Source: Sphingobacterium sp. PCS056 (GTDB taxonomy: Bacteria > Bacteroidota > Bacteroidia > Sphingobacteriales > Sphingobacteriaceae). From it: a DNA stretch of 64,000 nucleotides. The stretch spans positions 682,001-746,000 of the forward strand of contig NZ_CP096883.1 of assembly GCF_023273895.1 (NCBI RefSeq). The letters run 5' to 3'. Below the pieces are notes generated by a model. That model ran no database searches. It had not been told where the DNA came from and saw only the letters and a program-made list of their open reading frames with translations. The position numbers and the translations under genes were made by a program. Position 1 is the first letter of the stretch, and every line of letters starts with the position of its first letter. Shown piece by piece: positions 53,239 to 62,746 of this stretch.

Positions 53239-54621
53239 TTAGCTCAATTCAGCAATCAAAGTTGATTCATCAATTTTTCTTTGATCACCTGTTTGCATAT
53301 CTTTTAATGAAAGCTGTCCAGAATAAACCTCCTCATCACCGATTAACAAAACATATGGAATCCCTTTACTGTCCGCGTAACTCATTTGTTTTTTCAATTT
53401 TGCGGCTGTTGGATAAAGTTCCACAGCAACATTTGCTTGACGTAAGCGATTTAAAAGTGGCAATGTAAAGGACTCGGTCTCTTTATCAAAATTCACAATC
53501 AACAGTTTGGTATAATCTCCTTTAGCCTCTGGATAAAGATTCAACTCTTCTAGAACATCATAGATGCGATCGGCACCAAAAGACACACCAACGCCTGTTA
53601 ACCCTTTTAACCCAAACATACCTGTCAAATCATCGTAGCGTCCTCCGCCTCCGATACTTCCCATAGCTACTTCATTGGTCTTAACCTCAAAAATGCATCC
53701 AGTATAATAATTTAAACCACGAGCTAAGGTAATATCCACCTCTACAAACTGCTGTAAAACTTCATTTGAAGAATCCAACTTAGAAATATAATCAAAAGTT
53801 TCTTCTATTTCAGCTACGCCCTTCAATCCAATTTCCGAATTTGACAGTACATGTTTTAGCGCCGACAATTTCTCTTCATTTGATCCTTCCAATAAAATAA
53901 TTGGGCGTAAAATTTCCAAATCAGTTGTTGTAAAACCACGTTCTAATAATTCCTTGTTGACTCCTTCTAAACCGATCTTATCCAATTTATCGATCGCAAC
54001 TGTCATATCGACAATAAGTTCCGGCTTACCAATAATTTCTGCAATACCTGAAAGAATCTTACGATTGTTGATTTTAATCGTAAAATCTTTCAATCCCAAA
54101 TTTTTCAGTGCTTCATGATAGATCAACATAAACTCAGCTTCATTGAGTAGACTGGCAGAGCCCACAACATCTACATCACATTGGTAAAATTCACGATAAC
54201 GACCTCTTTGAGGACGATCTGCACGCCATACAGGTTGAATTTGAAAACGCTTGAAAGGTAAGGAAATATCATTTTGATGCATGACAACGTAACGAGCAAA
54301 CGGTACAGTAAGGTCATAACGAAGTGCCTTTTCAGAAATATGAGAAATTAATTTAATGGAAGATTTAGATTTAAATAGATCATCAGGAGCTTTACTCAAA
54401 TAATCTCCCGAATTCAAAATCTTAAAAATTAACTGATCCCCCTCATCACCGTACTTTCCAGTAAGTGTCTGTAAATTTTCAAAAGAAGGAGTTTGAATTT
54501 CACTGTAACCATATTTTATAAAAACACGTTTAAGCGTATTGAAAATATAATTACGTTTAAGCATTTCGGCTGGTGAAAAATCACGCGTGCCTTTTGCTAA
54601 AGAAGGTTTTACTGTTGCCAT
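53239..54621 (-). CDS. hisS: Histidyl-tRNA synthetase
   Basis: The product has 460 residues. Class II motifs are seen: motif 1 region with GYSEIQTPSFEN, motif 2 as PVWRADRPQRGRYREFYQCDVD (about 128-149) and motif 3 as GVGVSFGADRIYDVL (about 343-357), with the histidine-specific LARGLNYYTG (about 307-316). The C-terminal anticodon-binding domain follows (about 370-460). A TAACTTTG box on the minus strand (54633-54626) ends only 4 nt before the ATG, so the message could be leaderless or start elsewhere. Confidence 0.97.
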   Translation of the reverse strand: MATVKPSLAKGTRDFSPAEMLKRNYIFNTLKRVFIKYGYSEIQTPSFENLQTLTGKYGDEGDQLIFKILNSGDYLSKAPDDLFKSKSSIKLISHISEKALRYDLTVPFARYVVMHQNDISLPFKRFQIQPVWRADRPQRGRYREFYQCDVDVVGSASLLNEAEFMLIYHEALKNLGLKDFTIKINNRKILSGIAEIIGKPELIVDMTVAIDKLDKIGLEGVNKELLERGFTTTDLEILRPIILLEGSNEEKLSALKHVLSNSEIGLKGVAEIEETFDYISKLDSSNEVLQQFVEVDITLARGLNYYTGCIFEVKTNEVAMGSIGGGGRYDDLTGMFGLKGLTGVGVSFGADRIYDVLEELNLYPEAKGDYTKLLIVNFDKETESFTLPLLNRLRQANVAVELYPTAAKLKKQMSYADSKGIPYVLLIGDEEVYSGQLSLKDMQTGDQRKIDESTLIAELS

Positions 54622-54673
54622 TTGGCAAAGTTAATATTTAAGAAGGATTTTTTGAGGCTTCTAAGAAAAAAGC

Positions 54674-55414
54674 TTAGTCAAGTTCCAAAATTTTCAAATA
54701 TTCACAAGCTTTTTCAGCAGCAGATTTTTCGGCACTTTTCTTATTGAAATCTTGTCCCAACCCACATACCTCGCCTTGGACAATAGCCTCTACAGAAAAC
54801 ATTTTACTCGATTCTCCTGGTGGATTTTCAATTTGATTGAAAACAACCTCCTTGCCATTATGTTGACACCATTCGATCAATCGGCTTTTAAAATTTGTTT
54901 CCGTTTGTTCCAATAAATGAATATCAACATGTGGCTTAATAATGCGATTTAACAGAAAATTTTTAGTAAAAACATAACCTTTATCTAAATAAACAGCACC
55001 GATAAGTGCTTCAAAAGCATCTCCTAGCAGAGAGCCTTGTTTATTAGGAAAACTGATCATTCTGGCATCAAACTGAATCAGTTCATTGAATCCCAATTTT
55101 CGGGAAAGTTGATTAAGATGGACACGACTAACAATTTTAGATCTCATTTCAGTCAAAAAACCTTCGTCTTTATAGGGATACTTTTTGAAAAGTAATTCAG
55201 CAACAACTGAACCCAAAATTGCATCGCCCAAAAATTCCAATCTTTCATTGCTGTTTTTTGAACCTTCCTTAATCACAACAGCTACAGACTTATGCCTAAA
55301 AGCCATTTGATAAAGTCGTATGTTTCCAGGGACAAAACCTAACAGGTTCTTGAGCTTTCTAACATAAGCTTTGTCAGCAGAAAAATATAATTTATAAATC
55401 CTTGAAAAAGGCAT
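54674..55414 (-). CDS. rnc: Ribonuclease III
   Basis: The product has 246 residues with the RNase III signature NERLEFLGDAILGSVVAELLF (about 56-76, catalytic Glu and Asp), a second metal-binding region GDAFEALIGAVYLDKGY (about 131-147) and a C-terminal double-stranded RNA-binding domain (about 175-243). It processes rRNA precursors and structured mRNAs. It lies downstream of fabF on the same strand, the arrangement acpP-fabF-rnc being common in Bacteroidota. Confidence 0.96.
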   Translation of the reverse strand: MPFSRIYKLYFSADKAYVRKLKNLLGFVPGNIRLYQMAFRHKSVAVVIKEGSKNSNERLEFLGDAILGSVVAELLFKKYPYKDEGFLTEMRSKIVSRVHLNQLSRKLGFNELIQFDARMISFPNKQGSLLGDAFEALIGAVYLDKGYVFTKNFLLNRIIKPHVDIHLLEQTETNFKSRLIEWCQHNGKEVVFNQIENPPGESSKMFSVEAIVQGEVCGLGQDFNKKSAEKSAAEKACEYLKILELD

Positions 55415-55491
55415 CTTAGTCTAAAAATGGGACAACAGGTATAAAGCACCTGTTGTATCCCAATTATTTTAATAACTTAAATAAAGTAATA

Positions 55492-56745
55492 TTAAGCTTT
55501 GTATTTTTTCACAACAATAGTTGCATTGTGACCACCAAAGCCAAAAGTATTACTCATTGCAGCATTTACAATACGCTTTTGAGCTTTATTAAATGTGAAA
55601 TTTAATCTGTTGTCCAATTCTGGATCATCTGTAAAATGATTAATAGTAGGCGGTACTATATCATTTTGAACAGCTAAAATAGAAGCAATAGTTTCAATCG
55701 CGCCAGCTGCACCTAAAAGGTGTCCAGTCATTGATTTTGTAGAACTAATGTTCAATTTATAAGCATGCTCACCAAACAAATCCACAATAGCTTTAGTTTC
55801 ACTAATATCCCCTACCGGAGTAGAAGTGCCATGCACATTGATATAATCAATATCTGTGAAATCTAGTTCCGCATCATTGACAGCCATTGTCATTGCAAGT
55901 TTAGCACCTAAACCCTCTGGATGTGAAGCTGTGATATGATGTGCATCAGCGCTCATACCTCCACCCCCAATTTCAGCATAAATTTTAGCACCACGCGCTA
56001 ATGCGTGTTCTAAACTTTCTAATATGATCGCACCAGACCCTTCACCAGAAACAAAACCATCACGATCTTTATCAAAAGGACGCGAAGCTGTTTTAGGATC
56101 ATCATTTCTAGTTGACAATGCATGCATCGCATTAAATCCACCGATTCCAGCTTCATTAATAGTCGCTTCAGATCCACCTGTAACAATCACATCAGCTTTA
56201 CCCATACGAATATAGTTAAAAGCATCAATCATCGCATTGGTTGCCGAAGCACATGCAGAGACAGCAGAAAAATTAGGTCCACGAAGTCCGTGACGCATAG
56301 AAATATGTCCCGGAGCAATATCGACAAGCATCTTTGGAATAAAGAAAGGATTGAAACGCGGTGTTCCATCCCCTTTTGCAAAATTGACAACTTCATCTGT
56401 AAAAGTTGTCAATCCCCCAATTCCTGATCCCCAGATTACTCCGATACGATTTGTATCTAAATTTTCAAAAATTAAACCAGCATCCTTGATTGCTTCATCA
56501 GATGATGCAATAGCATACTGTACAAAAGGATCTACTTTGCGAGCTTCCTTTCGATCCATAAATTCATGTGGATCGAACCCCTTCACTTCACAAGCGAATT
56601 GGGTTTTAAATTTTGACGCATCAAAATGCGTAATGGGAGCAGCACCGCTTACACCATCTAGTAAACTATTCCAATATTCTGAAACGGTATTACCAATTGG
56701 TGTAAGTGCGCCTAATCCTGTTACTACTACTCTTTTAAGCTCCAT
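55492..56745 (-). CDS. fabF: Beta-ketoacyl-ACP synthase II
   Basis: The product has 417 residues. The thiolase-fold catalytic triad is Cys in SAVSACASATNAM, His in NVHGTSTPVGD and His in MTGHLLGAAGAIE, the Cys-His-His set of KAS I/II enzymes, with GFGGHNATIVV at the end. It elongates acyl-ACP by condensing with malonyl-ACP. It lies 27 bp after acpP. Confidence 0.97.
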   Translation of the reverse strand: MELKRVVVTGLGALTPIGNTVSEYWNSLLDGVSGAAPITHFDASKFKTQFACEVKGFDPHEFMDRKEARKVDPFVQYAIASSDEAIKDAGLIFENLDTNRIGVIWGSGIGGLTTFTDEVVNFAKGDGTPRFNPFFIPKMLVDIAPGHISMRHGLRGPNFSAVSACASATNAMIDAFNYIRMGKADVIVTGGSEATINEAGIGGFNAMHALSTRNDDPKTASRPFDKDRDGFVSGEGSGAIILESLEHALARGAKIYAEIGGGGMSADAHHITASHPEGLGAKLAMTMAVNDAELDFTDIDYINVHGTSTPVGDISETKAIVDLFGEHAYKLNISSTKSMTGHLLGAAGAIETIASILAVQNDIVPPTINHFTDDPELDNRLNFTFNKAQKRIVNAAMSNTFGFGGHNATIVVKKYKA

Positions 56746-56772
56746 TTATACGATTTGGCCCAATTAAATTAG

Positions 56773-57009
56773 TTAGTTAACGTTTTTTTCTAAATAAGTG
56801 ATTGCTTGTCCCACTGTACCAATAGTTTCAGCTTGGTCATCAGGTATTGCAACGTTGAATTCTTTCTCAAATTCCATGATTAACTCTACAGTATCAAGTG
56901 AATCTGCACCTAAATCATTAGTGAAAGAAGCTTCTGGTGTTACCTCGTTTTCGTCTACACCTAATTTTTCAACGATAATTGCCTTTACTCTTGAAGCGAT
57001 ATCTGACAT
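56773..57009 (-). CDS. acpP: Acyl carrier protein
   Basis: From the ATG at 57009 the product has 78 residues, the standard ACP size. The frame extends upstream to 57045 without conserved sequence. Ser37 in [13 protein letters not shown] is the phosphopantetheine attachment site. The protein is acidic and helical. A TATATTTG box on the minus strand (57070-57063) may be the promoter -7 element of the acpP-fabF-rnc group. Confidence 0.97.
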   Translation of the reverse strand: MSDIASRVKAIIVEKLGVDENEVTPEASFTNDLGADSLDTVELIMEFEKEFNVAIPDDQAETIGTVGQAITYLEKNVN

Positions 57010-57280
57010 GATTTTATAGTTTAATTGTTTAATAAATCTGTGCAAAGAAAAATAAATTTCATCAAATATAAAAATCCAATTGATTTTTAGATTGTCAAAT
57101 TATTTTCCAGGTAGGTACAGTCATACCCGTAACTCGCTATAAACTAACCTTCTTCAAGTATAACAATAATTCCTAATATGTACAAACAAGAAGTCAATTA
57201 ATTCAAATTTTACATTAAATTCACAGCATTTGCATCATTTTTTTGTATTTTCGTCAAGAACACAAGCATAAATTTTCACT

Positions 57281-57775
57281 TTGAATAACAAAACGATACT
57301 AAAATGGGACCTAGAATTTGATGCCGAACTTGACTTCGTACTCATCGCCATATCATGTCCTTTAAAAGATTACCGTCTCTGTCATTTTATCAACAAGGTG
57401 ACCTTACTCGATTTTGTAAGAGGTAAAGAAGATAAGTTTGATCATAATCAAAAATTAAAACAAAAATCTGCTGAAGAATTAGAATATCACATCATTGTCG
57501 ATCATCATAAAAAATCGATACAGCACTTCACTACTTTTTGGTACATAAACACCAAATTTCAAACTGAGTATTATTTAATCAACAATAAAAGTATAGAGGG
57601 AAGCCTGCTAATACCCGAACATGCCAATTTTGATTATTTTATTCTCATCAAAAATTTTATTGATGAAGACGATTTAGATCGGATCATAAAAAACATAAAC
57701 AAAATACCCGAAGTTGTGTTTGTAAAAGAAATATCACCAAAAATATTGAAATCCAAAGAAAATCTGATATTTTAG
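57281..57775 (+). CDS. IPExxxVDY family protein
   Basis: The product has 164 residues and contains the family's naming motif as IPEHANFDY at 111-119, near the C-terminus. There is no signal peptide. The family is confined to Bacteroidota and often lies beside pyk, as here; its function is unknown. The frame has no internal Met at all and is closed upstream by a stop at 57269-57271, so translation must start at a non-ATG codon. TTG at 57281 is the best candidate. Confidence 0.85.
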   Translation: MNNKTILKWDLEFDAELDFVLIAISCPLKDYRLCHFINKVTLLDFVRGKEDKFDHNQKLKQKSAEELEYHIIVDHHKKSIQHFTTFWYINTKFQTEYYLINNKSIEGSLLIPEHANFDYFILIKNFIDEDDLDRIIKNINKIPEVVFVKEISPKILKSKENLIF

Positions 57776-57823
57776 CAAACTATTTAATAGTGTACAAGAT
57801 ACACGCCTTAAATCTAAATTATC

Positions 57824-57869
57824 CTCGTTAGTAAAAACGAGTTTTATAATTTCAAAAAAATGAAATTAT
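57824..57869 (+). terminator. Tandem hairpins between the IPExxxVDY gene and pyk
   Basis: The first hairpin (CTCGTT / AACGAG, 6-nt loop, 57824-57841) is followed by TTTT. Directly after it ATAATTTCA / TGAAATTAT (57846-57869) forms a second stem with a 6-nt loop. The pair may end the upstream message or form part of the pyk leader. Confidence 0.45.
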
Positions 57870-57905
57870 ATAAAAATAAAAATACATAGTAATAAAAAAA
57901 TTAGA

Positions 57906-59333
57906 ATGGAAAAAGTTCAAAAAAGGACTAAAATTGTTGCAACATTAGGTCCTGCATCTGCTGACAAACAAGTGTTAACAAATATGATTGCCAAAGGTGT
58001 AGACGTTTGTCGTCTTAACTTTTCTCACGGGAGTCAAGAGGATCACCTAAAAGTTATTGAAACCATTAAAGAGATTAATGAAGAAACAAATTTCAATGTC
58101 GCTATTTTAGCCGATTTACAAGGTCCTAAGATCCGTATCGGAAAAATGAAAGAAGGTGGTGCTATCCTTGTAAATGGATCACAGGTTGAAATTACTACAC
58201 ATGAATTAATCGGTGATGAAGAGAAAATTTACATCACATACGATAATTTCCCAAATGATGTTGAAGCAAATGAAATCATCCTATTAGATGATGGAAAATT
58301 GCAATTACGTGTTATAAACACAAATCATAAAGATACTGTTACTTGTGAAGTTGTACATGGTGGTGTACTTACTTCCCGTAAAGGTGTTAATTTACCAAAC
58401 ACAAAAGTTTCAATCCCTTCTTTAACAGAAGAAGATTTAGATAATTTAAATTTCGCCCTTGATCATGGTGCAGATTGGATCGCTATGTCATTTGTGCGTT
58501 CAGCAGAAGACATCTACCAATGTAAAAAAATCATTGCTGAAAAAGGAAGTCATGCACAAGTAATTGCAAAAATTGAAAAGCCTGAGGCTATCGAAAATAT
58601 TGATGCTATCATTGAAGCTACTGATGCAATCATGGTAGCACGTGGTGACTTAGGTGTTGAAATGCCAATGGAAGAAGTACCAGGACTACAAAAAATTATT
58701 GTTCAGAAATGTCGTGATTTATCAAAACCTGTTATCATTGCAACTCAGATGTTAGAAAGTATGATCACAACTCCTCGTGCTACACGTGCGGAAGTTAATG
58801 ATGTGGCTAACTCGGTTATTGATGGTGCTGATGCAGTGATGCTAAGTGGCGAAACATCTGTAGGTGAATTTCCAGAGATCGTTATCGAAACAATGAGCAA
58901 AATCATTATCCACGTGGAACAAACATCTTATCCATATTATAATGAGAAAGTTAGTGAGATTAGTGATGGAACTAAAATTCCTGATGCAATTTGTGCATCT
59001 TCAGTATATTTAGCTAAGAAAACAGATGCAGCGGCAATTGCTGTCTTAACATCGTCGGGTGCTACTGCATTTGAAATCGCAAGTTACAGACCTAATGCAG
59101 ACATTATGGTATTTACAGGAACTAAAAAATTGTTACGTCAATTGAGTTTATTATGGGGTGTTAAAACCTTCATATACGACAAATTTGATAGTACTGACGG
59201 TTCTATTCACGATGTCAACAAATTTATTGTGAAAAACAACTATATCGCTCCAGGTTCGATTGTAATCAACACAGCATCGACACCTTTAATCGAAAAAGGA
59301 AAAACGAATACCATTCGTGTTTCTCAATTGTAA
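57906..59333 (+). CDS. pyk: Pyruvate kinase
   Basis: The product has 475 residues: the N-terminal RTKIVATLGPASADK, the substrate loop with LNFSHGS (about 38-44), ADLQGPKIRIG, IIAKIEKPEAIENID (catalytic Lys region), MVARGDLGVEMP and TQMLESM blocks, and a C-terminal allosteric domain (about 345-475). It converts phosphoenolpyruvate and ADP to pyruvate and ATP. It lies downstream of the IPExxxVDY gene. Confidence 0.97.
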   Translation: MEKVQKRTKIVATLGPASADKQVLTNMIAKGVDVCRLNFSHGSQEDHLKVIETIKEINEETNFNVAILADLQGPKIRIGKMKEGGAILVNGSQVEITTHELIGDEEKIYITYDNFPNDVEANEIILLDDGKLQLRVINTNHKDTVTCEVVHGGVLTSRKGVNLPNTKVSIPSLTEEDLDNLNFALDHGADWIAMSFVRSAEDIYQCKKIIAEKGSHAQVIAKIEKPEAIENIDAIIEATDAIMVARGDLGVEMPMEEVPGLQKIIVQKCRDLSKPVIIATQMLESMITTPRATRAEVNDVANSVIDGADAVMLSGETSVGEFPEIVIETMSKIIIHVEQTSYPYYNEKVSEISDGTKIPDAICASSVYLAKKTDAAAIAVLTSSGATAFEIASYRPNADIMVFTGTKKLLRQLSLLWGVKTFIYDKFDSTDGSIHDVNKFIVKNNYIAPGSIVINTASTPLIEKGKTNTIRVSQL

Positions 59334-59351
59334 TCAAAACAATATAAAAGA

Positions 59352-59386
59352 TAAAAAAGCTCTCCAATATGGAGCGCTTTTTTTTT
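59352..59386 (+). terminator. Terminator of pyk
   Basis: A stem GCTCTCC / GGAGCGC (one G-U pair) with a 5-nt loop, preceded by an A run and followed by nine T, lies 25 nt after the pyk stop. Confidence 0.9.
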
Positions 59387-59390
59387 GCAA

Positions 59391-60034
59391 TATACCTCAA
59401 TTCTCTCCAATTCAAAATCTTATTCTTCTCAATTCCAAATACAATTAACACTGACGATCCCAAATAGTCATCAAATTTATTCATGAAGTGAAAGTAACGT
59501 GATTTGAACCTCACTCGTATTCATGTACATCTTGGAAAATGTTATTCACACCTATGATATCCAATTTAATAGGCTAATAAGTAGTTACATAAAGCAGAGA
59601 TTTTTCATTTTTATTTCAAATAATAAAAAATAAAATGATTTTATTGATAGCAATTTACAATTATCTCCTATTTATGACAATTATATTGATTGAAATAATT
59701 GTAAATAAAAATTATTATCATTAATCAACAAAAGCAGAACAAAACTTTCATAATCAATAATTTACAAAAAAAACAATTTAATGAGCTTGTTTACTGAAAG
59801 ATATGCTATTAAGATCTTTCTCTCATAAAAATAACTAGCATCCATGAAAGCATCAAACACTTCCGAAAATTGGCGCTATATAATTCATAAAAAAAGCATA
59901 AATTTCACTATAATTAGATTTTGATATTGTTATTAGCTAATTGTAAGTACTGACTATCAATCAGTAACTACCTAAAAGTTCTCAATAATTAGAAAAAGCA
60001 TTTTAGTAATTACACTTCCCAAAAAAAGCTCACT
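59391..60034. promoter_or_regulatory. Long AT-rich upstream region of the oxoamine synthase gene
   Basis: About 640 bp without a supported gene. It holds a perfect 12-bp inverted repeat (ATTTACAATTAT at 59653-59664, ATAATTGTAAAT at 59695-59706) and related AATTTACAA segments near 59760. An inverted repeat TACTGACTATCAATCAGTA (59948-59966) lies 69 bp before the start codon and is a candidate operator for the adjacent TetR protein. No RNA gene could be supported. Confidence 0.4.
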
Positions 60035-61306
60035 ATGATTAATCATAACATTGACTTCAACAAAGCTAGCTTCAAAGAATTTGAAAATATACCACATTAC
60101 GATATTGTACAATCTGCAAACGCTTTCCAAGAATTTATAGATTACATGAGCGATCATGATCAAATGAATTTTAGATTTATTACAGCAGGATGTGGTCCAA
60201 TTGTTCAAGTCAAAACACCATTTATGAAGGTAGCAAAAGAGTGTATCAGCTTAGTGTCCAATGACTACCTCAATTTTACACAACATCCTAAAGTGAAACA
60301 GGCTGCGATTGACGGGATTATGAAGTATGGTACAGGAGCCGGAGCATCTCCGCTTATTGGAGGGCACCACGAGTACCATGTGCAACTCGAAGATCAATTA
60401 TCTAGTTTTTTTAATAGACAACGGGGATCATCAATTGTATATACAACAGGATATTCTGCAAATGCAGCAACTCTACAATGTTTATTAAAGGCGGAGGATT
60501 GTGCAATTGTTGACATGGAAGTACATGCAAGTGTTTATGAAGGCTTATTACGTACTAATACTAAACGCTTTCCACATAACAGTATGATTCATTTGGAACG
60601 AGCATTGGTCGATGCAGAAAATAAATATAGAACCAAATTAGTGATAATAGATGGCGTATACTCTCAAAATGGGGATTTAGCAAAAATCGACGAAATATAT
60701 CATTTGTGCGAAAAATATGGTGCTTATTTAATGGTAGATGATGCACATGGGATCGGTGTAATAGGAGAAAACGGAAGGGGCTGTATGGAAATGTACAATT
60801 TATTAGATAAAGTCCATATTATCTCCGGTACCTTAAGCAAAGCGTTTGGGCACATTGGAGGATTTATTATTTCATCTCCCGAGATCATCAATTATTTACG
60901 TCACCAATCCCGCCAACAAGTATTTTCGTCCACCTCCACTCCCGCATCCAATGGGCTTATACAGGCTATAAAACTAATCGATGAAGAACCAGAATGGCGT
61001 ACAAAATTAGCTGAAAATATTTCATATTTTAAAAAAGGTCTATTATCTTTAAATCTAAACATTGGAACGTCACAGTCTGCAATAATTCCTATAAAAATCG
61101 GTGATCCACACAAAACATCTCAAGTTGCAAGAATGCTTTTAGCTGCTGGTGTATATGCAAATTGTATTGTCTATCCTGGTGTTTCAAAAAAAGATGCCCG
61201 AATAAGAACAAGCTTAATGGCAACCCATACTAGAGAAAATTTGGACCACGTATTAAATGTACTTGAACAAATTGCGAAAAAAATTAATCTTACAAAGACC
61301 ACATAA
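60035..61306 (+). CDS. PLP-dependent alpha-oxoamine synthase family protein
   Basis: The product has 423 residues, fold type I. Family marks are NDYLNFTQHP, the Gly-rich YGTGAGASPLIGGHHEYH (98-115), His164 in MEVHASVYEG (stacks on PLP), D235/D236-A-H238 in VDDAHGIGV and the PLP lysine K269 in SGTLSKAFG. The N-terminus is about 50 residues longer than BioF. The family decarboxylatively joins an amino acid to an acyl thioester: serine palmitoyltransferase, glycine C-acetyltransferase, BioF, ALAS, CqsA or cysteate acyltransferase of sulfonolipids. The sequence does not decide; lipid long-chain base synthesis is one reasonable guess. A TetR gene follows 72 bp downstream. Confidence 0.82.
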   Translation: MINHNIDFNKASFKEFENIPHYDIVQSANAFQEFIDYMSDHDQMNFRFITAGCGPIVQVKTPFMKVAKECISLVSNDYLNFTQHPKVKQAAIDGIMKYGTGAGASPLIGGHHEYHVQLEDQLSSFFNRQRGSSIVYTTGYSANAATLQCLLKAEDCAIVDMEVHASVYEGLLRTNTKRFPHNSMIHLERALVDAENKYRTKLVIIDGVYSQNGDLAKIDEIYHLCEKYGAYLMVDDAHGIGVIGENGRGCMEMYNLLDKVHIISGTLSKAFGHIGGFIISSPEIINYLRHQSRQQVFSSTSTPASNGLIQAIKLIDEEPEWRTKLAENISYFKKGLLSLNLNIGTSQSAIIPIKIGDPHKTSQVARMLLAAGVYANCIVYPGVSKKDARIRTSLMATHTRENLDHVLNVLEQIAKKINLTKTT

Positions 61307-61378
61307 AATCAATCATTAAAGAAAATGATATATTTAAATTAACTTTGAACCTAATGTTTAACCACATACACAACTACC

Positions 61379-62014
61379 ATGGCTAGAAAAACGTATCAGG
61401 GGGAGAAAAACGACAAAAGTAGAACAATGAATAAGCTCATTCATTCTGTCGGCATTGTTTTAGAAAAAAAAGGATATACAGGCTTAACAATTGCTAATAT
61501 CGCCAGTACAGCAGGTGTCGATAGGAAGTTAATCTCTGTATATTTTGGAAGCGTTGAAAACCTAATTGAAACGTACATCAAAGGAAAAGATTATTGGGTA
61601 GAAGCGACAGCTGCCGCAGAACAAACATTAGCAAATTCTAAAGATGACAGTACGCGTTATTTTCTAGAAAAACTGTTATTGGAACAAATTCACTATTTTG
61701 CATTAAATGACGAAATGCAAAAAGTTGTTCTGTGGCAGATTAGTGAAAAGTCAGATATTATGTCCCATGTGACACAATCGAGAGAAAAAATGAGTTCGCT
61801 CTTCTTTCCATATTCTGACAAGGAATTAGCAGGTAAAAATGTAGACCTCCGAGCAGTTTCAAGTTTACTTGTAGCAGGTATTTACTATTTAGTATTACAT
61901 ACAAAAATGACTGATAGTACTTTTTGCGAGATCGATCTTACAACCGAAGAAGGTATGAATCGTATTAAGGAGGCTGTTAAGTTTATTTTAAAACAGACTT
62001 ATGAGGCGGAATAA
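61379..62014 (+). CDS. TetR/AcrR family transcriptional regulator
   Basis: The product has 211 residues. The N-terminal helix-turn-helix (about 20-65) reads LEKKGYTGLTIANIASTAGV and then RKLISVYFGSVENLIETYI, a typical TetR DNA-binding domain. The C-terminal helical domain (about 75-205) would bind the ligand. It follows the alpha-oxoamine synthase in the same direction and probably controls it. A TAACTTTG box at 61340-61347 could give it its own promoter. Confidence 0.88.
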   Translation: MARKTYQGEKNDKSRTMNKLIHSVGIVLEKKGYTGLTIANIASTAGVDRKLISVYFGSVENLIETYIKGKDYWVEATAAAEQTLANSKDDSTRYFLEKLLLEQIHYFALNDEMQKVVLWQISEKSDIMSHVTQSREKMSSLFFPYSDKELAGKNVDLRAVSSLLVAGIYYLVLHTKMTDSTFCEIDLTTEEGMNRIKEAVKFILKQTYEAE

Positions 62015-62251
62015 TAATGAGCATTAATTTACGACAATAAAGAATCTAGTAGTGAGTAAGCACCTTTGTTCAACATTATCAATATATATAACCAAAATAT
62101 CCTATTACTATTAAAATATAGGTAATTCCCATTATCCCTTAAGAACTAAAACAAAACATCACCATTCATATTATTTTGGTGGTGAATGAGTGAGTATGAT
62201 TTATCATATAGAATAATATCAAATATATGTTCCAAAAGAAAAAATCAGTTA

Positions 62252-62623
62252 CTACTTTTCTTTGGTATCCATTCTATTTTTTAACGGAGAATCCATTCGA
62301 TGGATCAGACTATCTTGTAAAAATTTGACACTATCTGTTAATCCTTTATTTTTCAACTGAGGAATACTGTTTCGTATTGAAAACTCTGAATGTTCAATAG
62401 AATTTGGTATCTTAATTGCAGAATTTTCATCAAGCTTTTTATATTTCAAATGGTAATGAACATTTGAATCTTGCGGAATCTTTAAAAAAGGTGCTTTCGA
62501 ATGGAATTTACTGTTATTTGAATTAATCTTCCCTTTCAAGGTATCCTTAGACATAATTTGCGCTTGTGCTCGTGTTAAAAAAAAGCAAATAGAAAAACAA
62601 AACAAGGTTAATATCTTCTTCAT
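62252..62623 (-). CDS. Small secreted protein of unknown function
   Basis: From the ATG at 62623 the product has 123 residues; an in-frame TTG at 62632 is less likely. A clear signal peptide (KKILTLFCFSICFFLTRAQAQ, cleaved after AQA) is followed by a polar, Lys/Ser/Asp-rich chain without Cys or recognisable domain. It would be periplasmic or secreted. It is divergent from the sensor kinase gene and shares its control region. I do not recognise a family. Confidence 0.6.
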   Translation of the reverse strand: MKKILTLFCFSICFFLTRAQAQIMSKDTLKGKINSNNSKFHSKAPFLKIPQDSNVHYHLKYKKLDENSAIKIPNSIEHSEFSIRNSIPQLKNKGLTDSVKFLQDSLIHRMDSPLKNRMDTKEK

Positions 62624-62690
62624 ATTTTTCAACTATAAAAAATGTTAATCTAAATTAACCAATAGCATTTTAAAATGAAACAATAAGCTT

Positions 62691-62740
62691 GTTAAACATT
62701 GTTAAATGCCGTTAAATCAAAGAAAGCATTCCTATATTTG
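62691..62740 (+). promoter_or_regulatory. Control region of the sensor kinase gene: GTTAAA triple repeat and -7 box
   Basis: Three GTTAAA units start at 62691, 62701 and 62711, exactly 10 bp apart, so they fall on one face of the helix. They are followed by TATATTTG (62733-62740), a full TAnnTTTG match, 6 nt before the ATG at 62747. Direct repeats one helical turn apart are typical of response-regulator sites. An inverted repeat GTTAAT-CTAA-ATTAAC lies at 62644-62659. Confidence 0.45.
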
Positions 62741-62746
62741 TAACAA

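Noticed and set aside
59499..59514. GATTTGAACC segment resembling the T-arm of a minus-strand tRNA
   Set aside because: The flanks do not form a 5-bp T stem with a 7-nt loop, and no acceptor, anticodon or D arm can be built around it.
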